Positions 32,141 to 40,733 of a stretch of DNA of 45,034 nt are shown here, one piece after another. Made by a program: the position numbers and the translations under genes. Position 1 is the stretch's first letter, and each line of letters starts with the position of its first letter. Source of the stretch: Ruminococcaceae bacterium YRB3002 (GTDB lineage: Bacteria > Bacillota > Clostridia > Saccharofermentanales > Saccharofermentanaceae); contig FMTG01000006.1 of NCBI GenBank assembly GCA_900099715.1, forward strand, positions 115,935 to 160,968, read 5' to 3'. The notes below the pieces were generated by a model. That model saw nothing but the letters and a program-made list of their open reading frames with translations, searched no databases and was not told the DNA's origin.

Positions 32141-33256
32141 GGCATTATACAGACAACACTCTACCAGCATGATCAGCAGCGAGAACATCGTCATGAGGAA
32201 AGGCGTCCCGTCTATATATTTGCTTCTCGATACGAAGATCTGACGGCGGCTGATAACTGCAAGAAGTGCGCTTCCGATTATGTCCGTTCCCACCAGCAGC
32301 ACGAAAGCATATATCACAACAGCCACAGAAAGCGACGACAGCGGGTAGTTCATAAAGAACAGGCTAACTACTGTCGCTGCGATAAATGCTTCATACATGA
32401 AGAATACCGTACCGAACTTTGAATGACGCTTGCGGACGATCTTCGGCACCAGATATACGAATGGCAGAACAGCCGCCAGTGAAGCCGGCGTCAGGATAAC
32501 AGGAGCATACTCTGCCGGCACGAATATCTGCAGCACGATCTCGATGGCAAAGATCCATACTGCTGTTATGAGGACTGCGATTTTCGCGAAGATGAAGGTG
32601 CGGAAGAGTGAGAATTCGGTGACGGGAATGTCCCAGAACTCGGTGAGGCGGCGGGATGTGAAGAAATATCTGCTCCCCGATGTCTTGGAGATAAGGATCG
32701 ATACCAGGATAAGAAATGTCACCGAGATAATGTTGGATATGAACAGGTATTTGCCTTCGAACAGTACACCCGTGCCGTAACCCGTCAGGGCGGCAAGCAC
32801 AGCGAACAGATATGGTATGAGTATCTCTTTGACCGGGGCGGGGCGCACATCTTCCTCCACGTCATCCTTTCCCAGAGATGACAGACATGCGATACCGAGA
32901 GAGAAGATGCCCATTGACGGAACAAGGTCAGTAAGGCCCAGAAAATACCCGCCTGCAGAGCAGAGGATCACCAGAAGCACCGTTGTGACAGGGGCTATCC
33001 AGCGCGTACGTATAAAACGCAGGGTCACGCTCCAGAACAGAAGAACGCCACTAGCACATGCAAGCGGTATGTAGAAGTCATGGCCGGTCATGAGACCCAT
33101 GTTCAGACCGATCACAGCCAGCGCCAGAAATACCGCCGCACGGGTGGTCATGTATCTGGGCGGAGCCACGTGCATGGCACGCGGCTTGTGACCGTACAGC
33201 CCGGCTCCTCCTTCTGCATCAAAAGGCAGATCTTTTATGTTCTGATCGTCTATCAT
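32135..33256 (-). CDS. multi-spanning membrane protein, putative fused RnfE-RnfA-like subunit
   Basis: A 373-aa protein with about 10 TMs and a 35-residue cytosolic start. Residues about 80-135 (SMGIFSLGIACLSSLG) align by eye with RnfE's SLGIFIPLIVVNCIILG, keeping one cluster Cys. The C-terminus (KYIDGTPFLMTMFSLLIMLV) aligns with the RnfA end (FKGTPIALITAGLLSLAFM). The length fits RnfE plus RnfA fused, and the gene follows rnfC-D-G where E and A normally sit. The Cys pairs that hold the intramembrane 2Fe-2S cluster are mostly missing. The assignment is inference; an unrelated membrane protein is the alternative. It starts 2 nt after the RnfG stop. Confidence 0.6.
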   Translation of the reverse strand: MIDDQNIKDLPFDAEGGAGLYGHKPRAMHVAPPRYMTTRAAVFLALAVIGLNMGLMTGHDFYIPLACASGVLLFWSVTLRFIRTRWIAPVTTVLLVILCSAGGYFLGLTDLVPSMGIFSLGIACLSSLGKDDVEEDVRPAPVKEILIPYLFAVLAALTGYGTGVLFEGKYLFISNIISVTFLILVSILISKTSGSRYFFTSRRLTEFWDIPVTEFSLFRTFIFAKIAVLITAVWIFAIEIVLQIFVPAEYAPVILTPASLAAVLPFVYLVPKIVRKRHSKFGTVFFMYEAFIAATVVSLFFMNYPLSSLSVAVVIYAFVLLVGTDIIGSALLAVISRRQIFVSRSKYIDGTPFLMTMFSLLIMLVECCLYNAL

Positions 33257-33258
33257 TT

Positions 33259-34635
33259 TTATACCAGCCAGTTAAGATAATCCTTCATGAATTTGTAGCA
33301 AGTGTTGACACATGTAACAGCCAGACGTGATGCCGGACCCGCACCGGGAACTGCATCAACGTAGCTTGCGATCTCGCTCATGGGAAGATCGTCGATACTG
33401 TCCGTCATTGTGTTGTCCGATTGTGTATCGGGATTGATCACACCGTCCTCGGCACCATCGATATAATCCGGTGACGATGGACTTGGCACTGCATCGGAGG
33501 GAACCGCTGCATCCGTCGCCTGTGCATTATCGGTGGGTGCCGCAGCCGTAGGTTCTGCGGCATCACCTCCGTTGATCTCATATGCACGCTGTTTTATTGT
33601 CTTGAGACCGATGACAACGCCGTCACTGTTCTTGATCTCGAACGGAGTCAGATACTTGTTAAAAGGACTCACGATAAAACCGTCTTCATTAAGGAGTGCC
33701 AGGGATTCCGCAGTCCCTTTGAACAGGCTCTTGAGGACCACATCAAAATCAGCATAATAATCCGTCTTGCGGTAACCGCTGGCGGCATACTGAATACACT
33801 CCTCCGACAGTTCGACAAACTCTCTGATGTCGCAGGTTACTCCATCGACCACGGCAGTCGTACCGTCTGATTTCATATTGAGCAGCTTCGGGTCCTGCAC
33901 TTCGATAAGCGCGTGACACATGTTATAGGACTGTGTCGCCCAGTTAAGACCGCTGATGCGGTATGCTCCCGACAGCGACGCCTGTGCCCTGTTCTCAGTT
34001 GTGGGATCGACATTGACTGCATCCCATGTGACGTGAGCCACTCTTCCCGATACGATCTCTATCTCTACATAGTCAATATATCCGGAAGAGTCGGAGGTAA
34101 TGGACTGGGCAAAGTAGATACCGTCGTGAAGTCCGTTTATGATCACCTCTTCCCTGTCGGTCTCTTCCTCATCAGTTATATTTCCTGTGAATGCTACAGG
34201 GATCCTCTTGCCCATAAACGAAGTCTTTATGGCTTTGAACTGATCACTTGCAAGAGATATTGGAACACTCTCATCTTCGATGTGAGTCATACCTTTGATG
34301 GTTGCCGATTCGTAATCGATCGCGACCAGAAGATGAAGCTGCTGTGCGTATTCGTCGGAACATGTAACGTCAATGATATACCCTTTGGGAGCGCCTTCTT
34401 CATCGTAACCTATATACACTTCCCTGATGTCCTTGTAATTGTCTATTATCGGGCTGTCGAGAAGCTCATAGCTGTTGCATTTAAGGACTCCTGCAAACCG
34501 GGAACGGTATTCCTCCTGGGCTCTTGCGGCCTTGGGGAAAGACGACAGATACAGGCCGCCTCCGATAACGATCAGGCTGATCAACACGATCACAATACTC
34601 TCAGTGATCATACGTCTGATACCGGCTCTGTTCAT
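33259..34635 (-). CDS. RnfG-like protein with degenerate flavinylation motif
   Basis: A 458-aa protein, over twice the usual RnfG length. TM 13-32; an FMN_bind-like domain at about 70-150; a second such repeat at about 170-285 (DGIYFAQ, YVEIEIVSGRVAHVTWDAVN); a Pro/Ala/Asp linker at 356-415; and a C-terminal VDAVPGAGPASRLAV (426-440). The last stretch aligns with the covalent-FMN motif DAxSGATxSS, but the acceptor Thr is Gly433 and the Ser is Pro430. The second repeat ends DGVTCDIREF in place of DGVTGATxS. Thus no acceptor is left. It overlaps RnfD by 4 nt. Confidence 0.78.
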   Translation of the reverse strand: MNRAGIRRMITESIVIVLISLIVIGGGLYLSSFPKAARAQEEYRSRFAGVLKCNSYELLDSPIIDNYKDIREVYIGYDEEGAPKGYIIDVTCSDEYAQQLHLLVAIDYESATIKGMTHIEDESVPISLASDQFKAIKTSFMGKRIPVAFTGNITDEEETDREEVIINGLHDGIYFAQSITSDSSGYIDYVEIEIVSGRVAHVTWDAVNVDPTTENRAQASLSGAYRISGLNWATQSYNMCHALIEVQDPKLLNMKSDGTTAVVDGVTCDIREFVELSEECIQYAASGYRKTDYYADFDVVLKSLFKGTAESLALLNEDGFIVSPFNKYLTPFEIKNSDGVVIGLKTIKQRAYEINGGDAAEPTAAAPTDNAQATDAAVPSDAVPSPSSPDYIDGAEDGVINPDTQSDNTMTDSIDDLPMSEIASYVDAVPGAGPASRLAVTCVNTCYKFMKDYLNWLV

Positions 34636-35642
34636 CCTCTGTACTCGACCTCCCTCTGTCTCGATTTGCCCCTGCGTGCTATCGTCTTAGTGAAGAAGTC
34701 TATCTCGAATGCCATAAAGTTGGTGGCCATAACAGGTGCCAGCAACGCACACGTATCCGGCACTCTTCCATAAAGTATCGTGGTCATGACGGCACACATT
34801 ACGCCCGCAACGATGCCGCCCCATATCCTCGACGGCATCGTGGTAAAATCACCCAGCATATAGCATGCAACGTACAGACATCCCGAAGACAGGATAAATA
34901 CTCCCAGAGACCTGAATCCCGTGATCTGAAGATCAAGATTCGCAGAAATGATCGGGAAAAGGAGAGCCAGCGTCATCAGATATGCCAGAGGTGCGTAGAT
35001 CCGGATCGTCCCCTTCAATGCCTGATACACTCCGGCACCGATTATAAGGAGTGCACACGTCATTCCTATCGCACCCGCGTAATTTCCGGTCAGCAGCTCC
35101 ACGAAATAAAGCACAGATGTGTCATCTCTGCTGACGATCACATCAGGACTTCCGGCAGCACCTCTCACCAGCGTTGACACATCAAACCATGAACTCATCG
35201 GAGTCTTGTATCCGGCCATGCCCGTCGGGAAAAGGAGTTCTATGCACAGTCTGGCAACACACGCAGGATTGAGTATATTATTACCCGATCCGCCGAAAAA
35301 CTGCTTGACCACGAACGACCCGAACAGCACACCTGTAAGTGCCACAATTACAGACGTTCCCGGCGGGAGCATAAGAGCGTAGATAACACCTGCCTCAATA
35401 GAACTGAAGTCAGTGTAGTTACGGTCGATCCCGTCCCTTCTTACCATCCTTCCGAAAGCATAATCCAGGATCATAAAAGACCCTGCACACAGCACAATAA
35501 GCACGAGCGTGCTGATCCCGTAGAATATGATCCCCGTCACCACGCACGGAAGGAGCGCCGCAATATGTGTCAGGTAGATATAGGGAGCCGTCATGACCGT
35601 ATGGATGAACGGGGCCTGATATGATCTCTTCTTATGGCTCAT
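34632..35642 (-). CDS. RnfD-like membrane subunit with degenerate flavin site
   Basis: A 336-aa membrane protein of the RnfD/NqrB family with about 9-10 TMs. Family marks: TAPYIYLTHIAALLPCVV, FFGGSGNNILNPACVARL (canonical GGLGNNIFNPA), LLTGNYAGAIG, and a TDPVTSP-like place now reading LGDFTTMPSR. In the loop where RnfD carries covalently bound FMN (S/T-G-A-T-P-L), it reads VRGAAGSP (159-166): Thr replaced by Ala163. The stop overlaps RnfG's start and its own start overlaps RnfC's stop (ATGA in both). Confidence 0.85.
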   Translation of the reverse strand: MSHKKRSYQAPFIHTVMTAPYIYLTHIAALLPCVVTGIIFYGISTLVLIVLCAGSFMILDYAFGRMVRRDGIDRNYTDFSSIEAGVIYALMLPPGTSVIVALTGVLFGSFVVKQFFGGSGNNILNPACVARLCIELLFPTGMAGYKTPMSSWFDVSTLVRGAAGSPDVIVSRDDTSVLYFVELLTGNYAGAIGMTCALLIIGAGVYQALKGTIRIYAPLAYLMTLALLFPIISANLDLQITGFRSLGVFILSSGCLYVACYMLGDFTTMPSRIWGGIVAGVMCAVMTTILYGRVPDTCALLAPVMATNFMAFEIDFFTKTIARRGKSRQREVEYRG

Positions 35643-37141
35643 ACTTTTTTACCCCCGTCGAAAGGAAGCACGATAGCATCCTTATCTTCCTTCTCTTCTT
35701 CCTCTGATTCAGATACATAACCTTCCAGAAGTGACAGATCACCGATCTCATCTATGTTATACTGCACCCTGGTGTTATGCAGCAGCGAATTCTCGCCGAT
35801 GATCCTGCCTTCCGAAGCGAATGTGGCAATCCTTTGGGTGAGCCTTATTCCGGCGGGACAGATATAAGAACAGATTCCGCATGATATGCAGTTTCTGCCG
35901 CCCTCCTCTTCAGCCTTCTTGGGCATTCCCTGCTTGAGCATCTCGTAGATAATGTGCGGTGACAGTCCCACGGGACAGTTCTGCGCACAAAGACCGCAGT
36001 GGATACATGGTGTCCTTGGCTGCTCCTGCTTGCGTATAACCGTGATGGCACTCGTAAGCTTGATTATAGGCGTGTTCTCTTTATCCTCGATAGCAATACC
36101 TGTCAGAGCATTGCCCCATACAACCGGTCCTGCCACATCGTCGGCCCGTCCGCCCGTGGCCAGCACTTCAGACACGGGCGTACCGACAGGAACGATTACA
36201 TTGTGACCGTTTGTCACATCTCCCGTGATGCTCACGACTCTGCTCATGAGAGGTATATTCTCGGAGATCGCCTCCCAGCAGGCACACATGGTGGAACAGT
36301 TGAACAGTACAGCTCCGCACTTCTCTTCAAGCGTGTCTTCAGGGTCGAGCTTAACGTTGTAGAGAGCCTCGGCAACGAGCCTGAAATAACCCTGCGGGAA
36401 CCTCTCCCTGAACAGCTTCACTTCAAAACTGATATCAGCAAAATCCCTTCCTGCATTCTGTATGGCATTCTCCAGGCCGCTCATGAGCATACTGCGCTTC
36501 TCGGAGATAAGGAACACCACTTTCGAGGCGCCTGCTGCCCTTGCGCATGCCCCTGCTCCCATAACAACATATCCGGGATATTCCGACAGTACCATAAGAT
36601 CCGAGGTGGCATACGGTTCGCTCTGAAGACAGTTTACAAGAAGCTCATTTACGTTGTGGGACTTGGCACGGTATATCTTCGCAGCAGTTGGAATTCCCTC
36701 ACCGCCCATACCGCAGATACCGGCATTGCTGATGATACCCATTACATCCTCTGCCGTGAGATTCATGTTCTCACGGTGACGGATGGAATCCACCCGCTGC
36801 ATCTTCATATCATTCTCGATATGGATCGCGGGACACACGATACCGTTAGGGAGCCTGATCTCCTTTATCTCTTTTACGACACCTGATATTCCGCTGTGGA
36901 CCGCCAGCGAGAACTTACCCTTGGGCGGCACTGCAACACACTGTCCGACCTTGACCTGATCACCGGGCCTGACAACAGGAACGGCACTTACACCATAGTG
37001 CTGCTTGCAAGGAAGTATGATCCTGGTAGGATTGACCCGCTCGAGTAATATCTCCTTAATAAAAGATGAACGCTTTGAGAAATCCAAAGCGTTATCTGCA
37101 ATAAATCCTTTATGATAAGTGTAGCGTCTGCCCCTTGTCAT
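35639..37141 (-). CDS. RnfC-like electron transport subunit
   Basis: A 500-aa protein. N-terminal RIILPCKQHYG, RPGDQVKVGQ and VHSGISGVV are typical RnfC. The NADH/FMN region keeps GICGMGGEGIPT (141-152), but the usual NGAECEPY reads NCLQSEPY (170-177). Two ferredoxin clusters are intact: C379-x2-C382-x2-C385-x3-C389-P and C418-x2-C421-x2-C424-x3-C428-P. It should take electrons from NADH. An acidic tail (480-490) is extra. It starts 20 nt after rpoD with a weak ribosome binding site and no terminator between, so read-through from rpoD is likely. Confidence 0.88.
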   Translation of the reverse strand: MTRGRRYTYHKGFIADNALDFSKRSSFIKEILLERVNPTRIILPCKQHYGVSAVPVVRPGDQVKVGQCVAVPPKGKFSLAVHSGISGVVKEIKEIRLPNGIVCPAIHIENDMKMQRVDSIRHRENMNLTAEDVMGIISNAGICGMGGEGIPTAAKIYRAKSHNVNELLVNCLQSEPYATSDLMVLSEYPGYVVMGAGACARAAGASKVVFLISEKRSMLMSGLENAIQNAGRDFADISFEVKLFRERFPQGYFRLVAEALYNVKLDPEDTLEEKCGAVLFNCSTMCACWEAISENIPLMSRVVSITGDVTNGHNVIVPVGTPVSEVLATGGRADDVAGPVVWGNALTGIAIEDKENTPIIKLTSAITVIRKQEQPRTPCIHCGLCAQNCPVGLSPHIIYEMLKQGMPKKAEEEGGRNCISCGICSYICPAGIRLTQRIATFASEGRIIGENSLLHNTRVQYNIDEIGDLSLLEGYVSESEEEEKEDKDAIVLPFDGGKKV

Positions 37142-37161
37142 ACGGCTTCAATGTACGGGTA

Positions 37162-38223
37162 TCAGTCCGTATAACCCTCAAGGCGCTTGGAGCTGGATGC
37201 TCTCGACAGCTTCCTTATCGCCTTTGCCTCGATCTGACGGATTCGCTCACGTGTTACTCCGAGCTTCTGGCCGACCTGCTCAAGCGTCATGGGAACACCG
37301 TCCTTGAGACCGAACCTGTGTTCGATGACCTTACGCTCACGGTCTGTCAGTGTGCCAAGAGCCTTCATGAGGTCTTCCTTGAGGAGCGTTCTTGCAACCT
37401 CTTCCTCAGGAGCTGCCAGTTCATCGTTGGAGATGAAATCGACAAGATGGCTGTCCTCTTCCTCACCGACAGGCTTATCGATGGAGATGGGATCCTGGGA
37501 GATCTTCTGGATCTCACGGATCTTGGCAGGTGTCATGCCGGCCTCTTCACCGCCCATCTTCTCTGCAAGTTCCTCGATGGTAGGTTCTCTGCCGAGATCC
37601 TGTACCAGCTGACGCTGGATCCTTGTAAGCTTATTGATCGTCTCTACCATATGGACTGGGATCCTGATAGTCCTTGCCTGATCGGCAATGGCTCTCGTGA
37701 TAGCCTGGCGGATCCACCATGTAGCATATGTGGAGAACTTGAAGCCCTTCTGGTAATCGAATTTGTCAACTGCCTTGATAAGACCGATGTTGCCTTCCTG
37801 AATGAGGTCGAGCAGGGACAGTCCCCTGTTCATGTACTTCTTCGCGATGGATACAACGAGCCTGAGGTTGGATTCGATGAGCTTGTTCTTAGCCTCCTCG
37901 TCACCCTCGGCCATCCTTGAAGCGAGTTCTCTCTCCTCATCAGCCTTCAGCAGTTCGATCTTACCGATCTCCTTCAGATACATCCTGACCGAGTCATCAA
38001 CAGGGATCTCGTCTTCCCTGCCGTCGAGCACGAGATTATCCGGAAAAAGCTCTTCGATCTTATAGCCGTCCTTCTCGAGTTCCCTGGTGATCTTGTCCAT
38101 ATCATCGGGCATGATATCGTAATCATCCGATATGGCATCCAGATCTGCAGAAGACAAAACCTTCTTGTTCTTCTCAGCCCTGATCTTCATCTGCTCAATT
38201 GCTTTATTCAAATCTGTTGACAT
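37162..38223 (-). CDS. rpoD: primary RNA polymerase sigma factor RpoD
   Basis: A 353-aa sigma-70 factor: region 1.2 with [11 protein letters not shown], region 2 ([36 protein letters not shown]), region 3 ([18 protein letters not shown]) and region 4 helix-turn-helix ([28 protein letters not shown]). It recognises TTGACA/TATAAT promoters. GGAGATTC precedes the ATG. The usual neighbour dnaG is absent; instead a zinc-ribbon membrane protein precedes it and the Rnf-like operon follows. Confidence 0.97.
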   Translation of the reverse strand: MSTDLNKAIEQMKIRAEKNKKVLSSADLDAISDDYDIMPDDMDKITRELEKDGYKIEELFPDNLVLDGREDEIPVDDSVRMYLKEIGKIELLKADEERELASRMAEGDEEAKNKLIESNLRLVVSIAKKYMNRGLSLLDLIQEGNIGLIKAVDKFDYQKGFKFSTYATWWIRQAITRAIADQARTIRIPVHMVETINKLTRIQRQLVQDLGREPTIEELAEKMGGEEAGMTPAKIREIQKISQDPISIDKPVGEEEDSHLVDFISNDELAAPEEEVARTLLKEDLMKALGTLTDRERKVIEHRFGLKDGVPMTLEQVGQKLGVTRERIRQIEAKAIRKLSRASSSKRLEGYTD

Positions 38224-38271
38224 TAAACTGAATCTCCTAAATGGTCTTCTGTTAGTTGTGTAGTGCTTAAT

Positions 38272-39042
38272 TTACTTTGTCTCTGACGTTGTCTCGGGAA
38301 CTTCGTCCTTGGCAAACTCCACGTTGACGTTGCCGCCCTCACCTGTCACGGTATAAACGCCGGTATTAACGTAGATCTCCATGGTAACACCCTTCATCTT
38401 GTCGTCACTGATGTTGGCTTTGGAAGCCCTCAGGTCAGTATATCTCGTGAACAAAGTTCTGATACTGTCCTCCGTAATGTCTGACGACAGAGCAATCTTG
38501 ATGTTCTGGCATGTCTGCCCGTAGATCGTGTAGCCCTTTGCACGTCCGCTCTCATCTGTCGATGTGTCAACATCTGCAACACCGGCCACAACTCCGTCGA
38601 TGCTGGCTCTGATCTCATCATCGAGAGCTGTACGCGACTTGTACAAAGGCAATGATATCGCCACGATGACCAGCACGATGACCGCAGCAGCACCGATTAT
38701 CAGTGCGGTAAGCTTCAAAGGTGCTTTGACATCATTAGGGGATATCTCAAAATCCGAAGGCTTTATTGTACCCTTATCCTCCCTCGCCTTCATCGCATCC
38801 TGTCTGGCCACTGCAGACTCAACGATATCAGGACTCACCTTAGTCACATAATAGTGAGTCTGATTGCCTGATTCCTGTATCTCCTCATTGGCGAACGTAT
38901 AGTCATCCGGATTCTCCAGAATCTTTACCGCTTCTTCCCCCGGGAAAATACAGTGACAGAAAACACACTCGCAATTCTCATTCCTGTCATCGAAAACGAT
39001 CAGAGAACCGCAGTTCTTGCACATACCCTGCTTAGTAGCCAT
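38272..39042 (-). CDS. zinc-ribbon membrane protein
   Basis: A 256-aa protein: N-terminal zinc ribbon (CKNCGSLIVF at Cys8/Cys11, CECVFCHC near 29-35), a cytosolic segment, one TM at about 112-135, and an extracytoplasmic domain of 120 residues ending in a Glu/Thr-rich tail. Two-Cys-pair ribbon plus TM fits proteins that monitor something across the membrane; the function is unknown. It lies 48 nt upstream of rpoD and probably shares its promoter. AGGCAGG precedes the ATG. Confidence 0.8.
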   Translation of the reverse strand: MATKQGMCKNCGSLIVFDDRNENCECVFCHCIFPGEEAVKILENPDDYTFANEEIQESGNQTHYYVTKVSPDIVESAVARQDAMKAREDKGTIKPSDFEISPNDVKAPLKLTALIIGAAAVIVLVIVAISLPLYKSRTALDDEIRASIDGVVAGVADVDTSTDESGRAKGYTIYGQTCQNIKIALSSDITEDSIRTLFTRYTDLRASKANISDDKMKGVTMEIYVNTGVYTVTGEGGNVNVEFAKDEVPETTSETK

Positions 39043-39190
39043 TAAAAACCTGCCTTTGTAAAAATATTACGTGTGCTCCAAAGCCCCCAAACCCCTGCTA
39101 TCATTATGCTTCTGTAAGCTGACCCCTGCCTTGTAATATCGGGTCCCGTGTCTGCGTCAGGGCATAGTACGGCATTAAAGCGCACAATAT

Positions 39191-39218
39191 ATTATACGCG
39201 CGGTTTTAAAGAAGTCAA
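39191..39218 (-). promoter_or_regulatory. promoter of the zinc-ribbon-rpoD(-rnf-like) transcript
   Basis: Minus strand TTGACT (39213-39218), 16-nt spacer, TATAAT (39191-39196). It is 150 nt upstream of the zinc-ribbon start and in front of rpoD. The intervening 39043-39190 contains no gene. Confidence 0.7.
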
Positions 39219-39234
39219 TAGTAAATATATATTT

Positions 39235-40590
39235 TTACGGATGTCTGACAGGTATGTAATTCTGTATCCTTTTTATCATGATCCCGTATGCGACAAAGAT
39301 CATGGCAGACGTGGCAACCCAGCTCAGCGGGTATGCCGCCATAAGCACCGTGAATGTCGGATTGGCCGCAAATACCGTATAGACCCACGCCACACGAAGG
39401 CCGCATATTCCGATAATGGACAGCACCGCCGGAGGAAGTGACCTTCCGAAGCCCCTCATGGCACCCGACACCGAATCGACAAGCCCGTTTATGATCTCGA
39501 AGCCAACGATCGCGATCAGCCTTATCATGCCCAGATCTATAACTTCCGGCTCCGTATTGAACAGCGACAGCAGCTGTCTTCCGAACAGCAGTATCAGCGC
39601 CGATACCGCGACAGTCACAGAAGAATCCATCAGCAGCGACAGCCTGAACACGCGCCTGCACCGCGGTATATTGCCCGCCCCGTAATTCTGTCCGATAAAC
39701 GTAGTCGTAGCCTGTCCGAAAGCATTGACTATATAGTACGAGATTATCTCAATATTGAACGCCGCCGATGAGGCCGCCATGACATCAGGACCGAGGCTGT
39801 TGACCGCAGACTGGATGATGATATTCGCGATGGAGAACATGCTTCCCTGAATGCCCGCAGGAAGTCCGATCTTAAGGATCTTGACCAGAAGCCTTGTGTC
39901 GATCGTCATCTCCTTCAGCGACACTTTGAACGTCTCGTTGCCTTTAAGCATGATAACAAACAGCATCGCTCCCGACAGTACCGAAGATATCACTGTCGCG
40001 ATGGCAACTCCGGCCACAGACATATCGAAAACAATAACCAGAAGCAGATTGAGCCCCACATTGACTATCCCCGACACGACCAGGCACACCAGAGGTGTCT
40101 TCGTATCCCCCCTGCTCCTGAATATCGCCGCCTCGAAATTATACAGCAGCAGCGCCGGAAAGCCCGCCACCACTATCCTCAGATACGTGAGCGCCATATC
40201 ATAGACCTCGTCCGGAACGCCGAGTGCCTTCAGGACCGGAGCAGCCAGAAGCTCACCTATGACCGCCATCGCTATACCGCTCAGCACCGCAAACGCTATC
40301 GCAGTATGAACAGTCCTGTTGATATCTTTACGGCTGCCTTCTCCGATGAACCTGGCTATGACAACATTCGCACCCAGTGCCACGCCGTTAAAAAGGTTAA
40401 CGACAAGCCCCACGAGAGCACCATTGCTGCCAACGGCAGCCATGGCATTCTTGCCCACAAACTGGCCCACGACAGCCACATCTGCAGCATTGAAAAGCTG
40501 CTGCAGTATCGTCGTTGCAGCCAGTGGCAGGACAAAAAGCAGGATCTTGTCCCACAGGGATCCGTTGAGCATATCTATATTCTTGCGCAT
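39235..40590 (-). CDS. MATE-family efflux transporter
   Basis: A 451-aa protein with 12 TMs in two repeats. Typical marks: GSLWDKILLFVLPLAATTILQQLFNAADVAVVGQFVG at the start, SNGALVGLVVNLFNGVALGANVVIARFIG, and in the second half AFNIEIISYYIVNAFGQATTTFIGQNYGAG. It exports cationic or other toxic compounds using Na+ or H+. A single gene, its stop close to the zinc-ribbon promoter. Confidence 0.92.
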   Translation of the reverse strand: MRKNIDMLNGSLWDKILLFVLPLAATTILQQLFNAADVAVVGQFVGKNAMAAVGSNGALVGLVVNLFNGVALGANVVIARFIGEGSRKDINRTVHTAIAFAVLSGIAMAVIGELLAAPVLKALGVPDEVYDMALTYLRIVVAGFPALLLYNFEAAIFRSRGDTKTPLVCLVVSGIVNVGLNLLLVIVFDMSVAGVAIATVISSVLSGAMLFVIMLKGNETFKVSLKEMTIDTRLLVKILKIGLPAGIQGSMFSIANIIIQSAVNSLGPDVMAASSAAFNIEIISYYIVNAFGQATTTFIGQNYGAGNIPRCRRVFRLSLLMDSSVTVAVSALILLFGRQLLSLFNTEPEVIDLGMIRLIAIVGFEIINGLVDSVSGAMRGFGRSLPPAVLSIIGICGLRVAWVYTVFAANPTFTVLMAAYPLSWVATSAMIFVAYGIMIKRIQNYIPVRHP

Positions 40591-40671
40591 TTCTTGTTGA
40601 TACCACCTTTAAGACAGAATATCAAGCGAACAAACGCCTAAATTTTGTTAGATTTCACCGCGCTTTCGTTC

Positions 40672-40700
40672 TTGTGAACCATATGACGGTCTGATACGAT
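40672..40700 (+). promoter_or_regulatory. promoter of the dehydrogenase gene
   Basis: TTGTGA (40672-40677), a 17-nt spacer, and TACGAT (40695-40700), 33 nt upstream of the ATG; a strong TTGGAGG ribosome binding site follows. Confidence 0.65.
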
Positions 40701-40733
40701 AATGTTACTATTTATGTTTCTTGGAGGCACATT

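Noticed and set aside
33913-34773. 286-aa plus-strand frame over the RnfG-like gene
   Set aside because: Antisense shadow without domains; the minus strand has tight overlapping operon structure.
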